From: Chloroflexota bacterium | GTDB taxonomy: Bacteria > Chloroflexota > Limnocylindria > QHBO01 | Length of the DNA stretch: 5,899 bases | Assembly (NCBI GenBank): GCA_031177555.1 | Contig: JAPSGM010000125.1 | Span: forward strand, 1-5,899 | Direction of reading: 5' to 3' | Shown here: positions 5,701-5,899 of the stretch, piece by piece | Position numbering within the stretch: the stretch's first letter is position 1 | Layout of the letters: every line of letters begins with the position of its first letter | Made by a program: the position numbers and the translations under genes | Notes under the pieces: generated by a model | What the model saw: only the letters and a program-made list of their open reading frames with translations | Told to the model about the DNA's origin: nothing | The model's database searches: none

Positions 5701-5899
5701 GCCACCGACTGCAGGCGGCTGGCCGTGTTGACCAGGTCGCCGGCCACCATGCCCTGCCCCTGGGCGCCGAGGGTGACTGCCGCCTCCCCGGTCAGCACGC
5801 CGGCGCGAGCCTTGAGCTGCGCGTCGCCTTCGCTGATCTGGGCCACCGCGCTGACCAGCTCCATCGCCGCGCGAACGGCGCGCTCGGCGTCGTCCTCGT
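2769..5899 (-). CDS. Class III nucleotide cyclase / AAA_16 (STAND) ATPase / TPR protein, 5' partial
   Basis: The frame is open to the window edge, so the N-terminus is missing; the Met codon at 5864-5862 is internal, since EDDAERAVRAA before it is family sequence. Residues are counted from the first full codon (5897); 1,042 are visible. Residues 1-112 are the end of a class III adenylate/guanylate cyclase domain, with TGEAAV (36-41) and GDLVNTASRLQ carrying the transition-state pair Asn57 and Arg61. The metal-binding aspartates lie outside the window, so activity cannot be judged. PFVGRE (126-131) opens the ATPase, with Walker A GQAGIGKS (157-164) and Walker B-like FIDLHWAD (282-289). About 520-1010 is a helical, alanine-rich TPR-like region. 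There is no C-terminal LuxR-type HTH, signal peptide or membrane segment. Such proteins are presumed cytosolic sensors that couple protein-protein contacts and ATP binding to cyclic nucleotide output; the ligand is unknown. The stop is TAG, 30 bases before lysA. Confidence 0.92.
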   Translation of the reverse strand, partial: EDDAERAVRAAMELVSAVAQISEGDAQLKARAGVLTGEAAVTLGAQGQGMVAGDLVNTASRLQSVAPPGTVLVGEATFRAASNAVSFEPAGDQPVKGKAAPVPAWRAVAVVARRGGGGRASTLEPPFVGREDELQQLKDTFEATGRERKPRLVTVIGQAGIGKSRLAWEFEKYLDGVVEAAYWHEGRSPAYGEGVSYWALAEMVRRRAGIADGDDPAEARPKLTTMLEEFIPDAAERRFVEPRLAGLLGLAELPPEGREELFSAWRTLFERIADVAPTILVFIDLHWADEGLLDFVEDLLAWARSSPIFVVALARPELLERRPDWGSTVRSMTRINLGRLEDADMQRLLGGLLPGLPESALLRIVERAEGIPLYAVETVRMLLDTGAVVEEDGRYRVAGDLSQLAVAETLHALIAARLDANPPEDRALLQDAAVLGLSFPREALAAVAALPDPALDGALERLARRQLLQVDTDPRSPERGQYRFVQALLREIAYQSLARPDRRERHLAAARYFEALGEEELAGVLANHYLDAFRASRPGEEADALATQARISLQAAADRAIALHSHRQAIAYLELALTATNDPAAQAAIHERIARSGELAADPSLGVEHAQRAQELYRQVGDPLGALRAATWLGRNFIMSQRENEAVEALQAAIDEAAPLGDVADVGATYAELARVHMLDDRHDQAVAAADRALAIPGATVWAVVEALITKGTSLGVIGRAVEAEATLRGAIHLADRYGLAPASLRARNNLFGPLTYFDAEEADALAREGYDMAARLGHRLFLHQFLFNLLESAWRRGEWDAWTSERDEVMETDSPMPFYRSGYEAGRALRQGIRGDLDAAHRSVEEAIRITAHLRTSQLENAPHLTRAWLRFMEGRWADAVEEGRRSAANTNFTVEAWYIASLAAAAGGLTDVLEEAIEVFDHPPLQGPGTDALGLVPRAALAARRGDPSAADALLSQARSTLLDGGDLLFAHLAALLWGALAGDRHADASEAAHAAEAFFAERGATSLVQTFRGAFVPLRADSRGAAEPIRDAARTLAKG

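Noticed and set aside
5862..5864. Met at 5864 as the true start of the cyclase-ATPase gene
   Set aside because: The frame stays open to 5899 and encodes EDDAERAVRAA, which is cyclase-domain sequence. A start here would cut the domain in half, so the gene is partial at the window edge.

Overview
The window is very GC-rich (third codon positions mostly G or C) and carries five protein genes in compact order. Two are cut by the window edges. I see no RNA gene, insertion sequence, CRISPR array or phage gene. The large cyclase-ATPase-TPR protein, the GC content and the apparently leaderless starts suggest a Chloroflexota or actinobacterial soil or water bacterium, perhaps Limnocylindria-like. This placement is inferred from style, not from a marker gene.

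Layout: (1) 2-172, + strand: the C-terminal 56 residues of a YbhB/YbcL-type PEBP (Raf kinase inhibitor-like) protein. (2) 212-598, - strand: a complete 128-residue SnoaL/NTF2-like protein with a strong Shine-Dalgarno, convergent with the first gene. (3) 599-908: a 310-base divergent intergenic region that is locally AT-richer. It holds three tandem 8-bp repeats and a striking nested foldback of about 135 bp. (4) 909-1514, + strand: a 201-residue histidine phosphatase with no Shine-Dalgarno but a -10-like hexamer just before the ATG. (5) 1515-2738, - strand: lysA, diaminopimelate decarboxylase, whose stop codon directly abuts the phosphatase stop. (6) 2769-5899, - strand: most of a signalling protein with the end of a class III nucleotide cyclase domain, a STAND/AAA_16-type ATPase domain and a long TPR-like helical region. 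Its N-terminus lies beyond base 5899.

The genes do not form an obvious pathway. lysA makes the last step of lysine biosynthesis and lies 30 bases downstream of the cyclase-ATPase gene on the same strand. lysA could be co-transcribed with it, but it also has a candidate promoter of its own. The phosphatase, SnoaL-like and PEBP genes look like independent housekeeping or accessory genes.

I found no clear evidence of a new multi-gene system. The points most worth a second look are the foldback at 726-860, the two candidate leaderless starts, and the altered residues at the cyclase specificity position and the ATPase Walker B motif.
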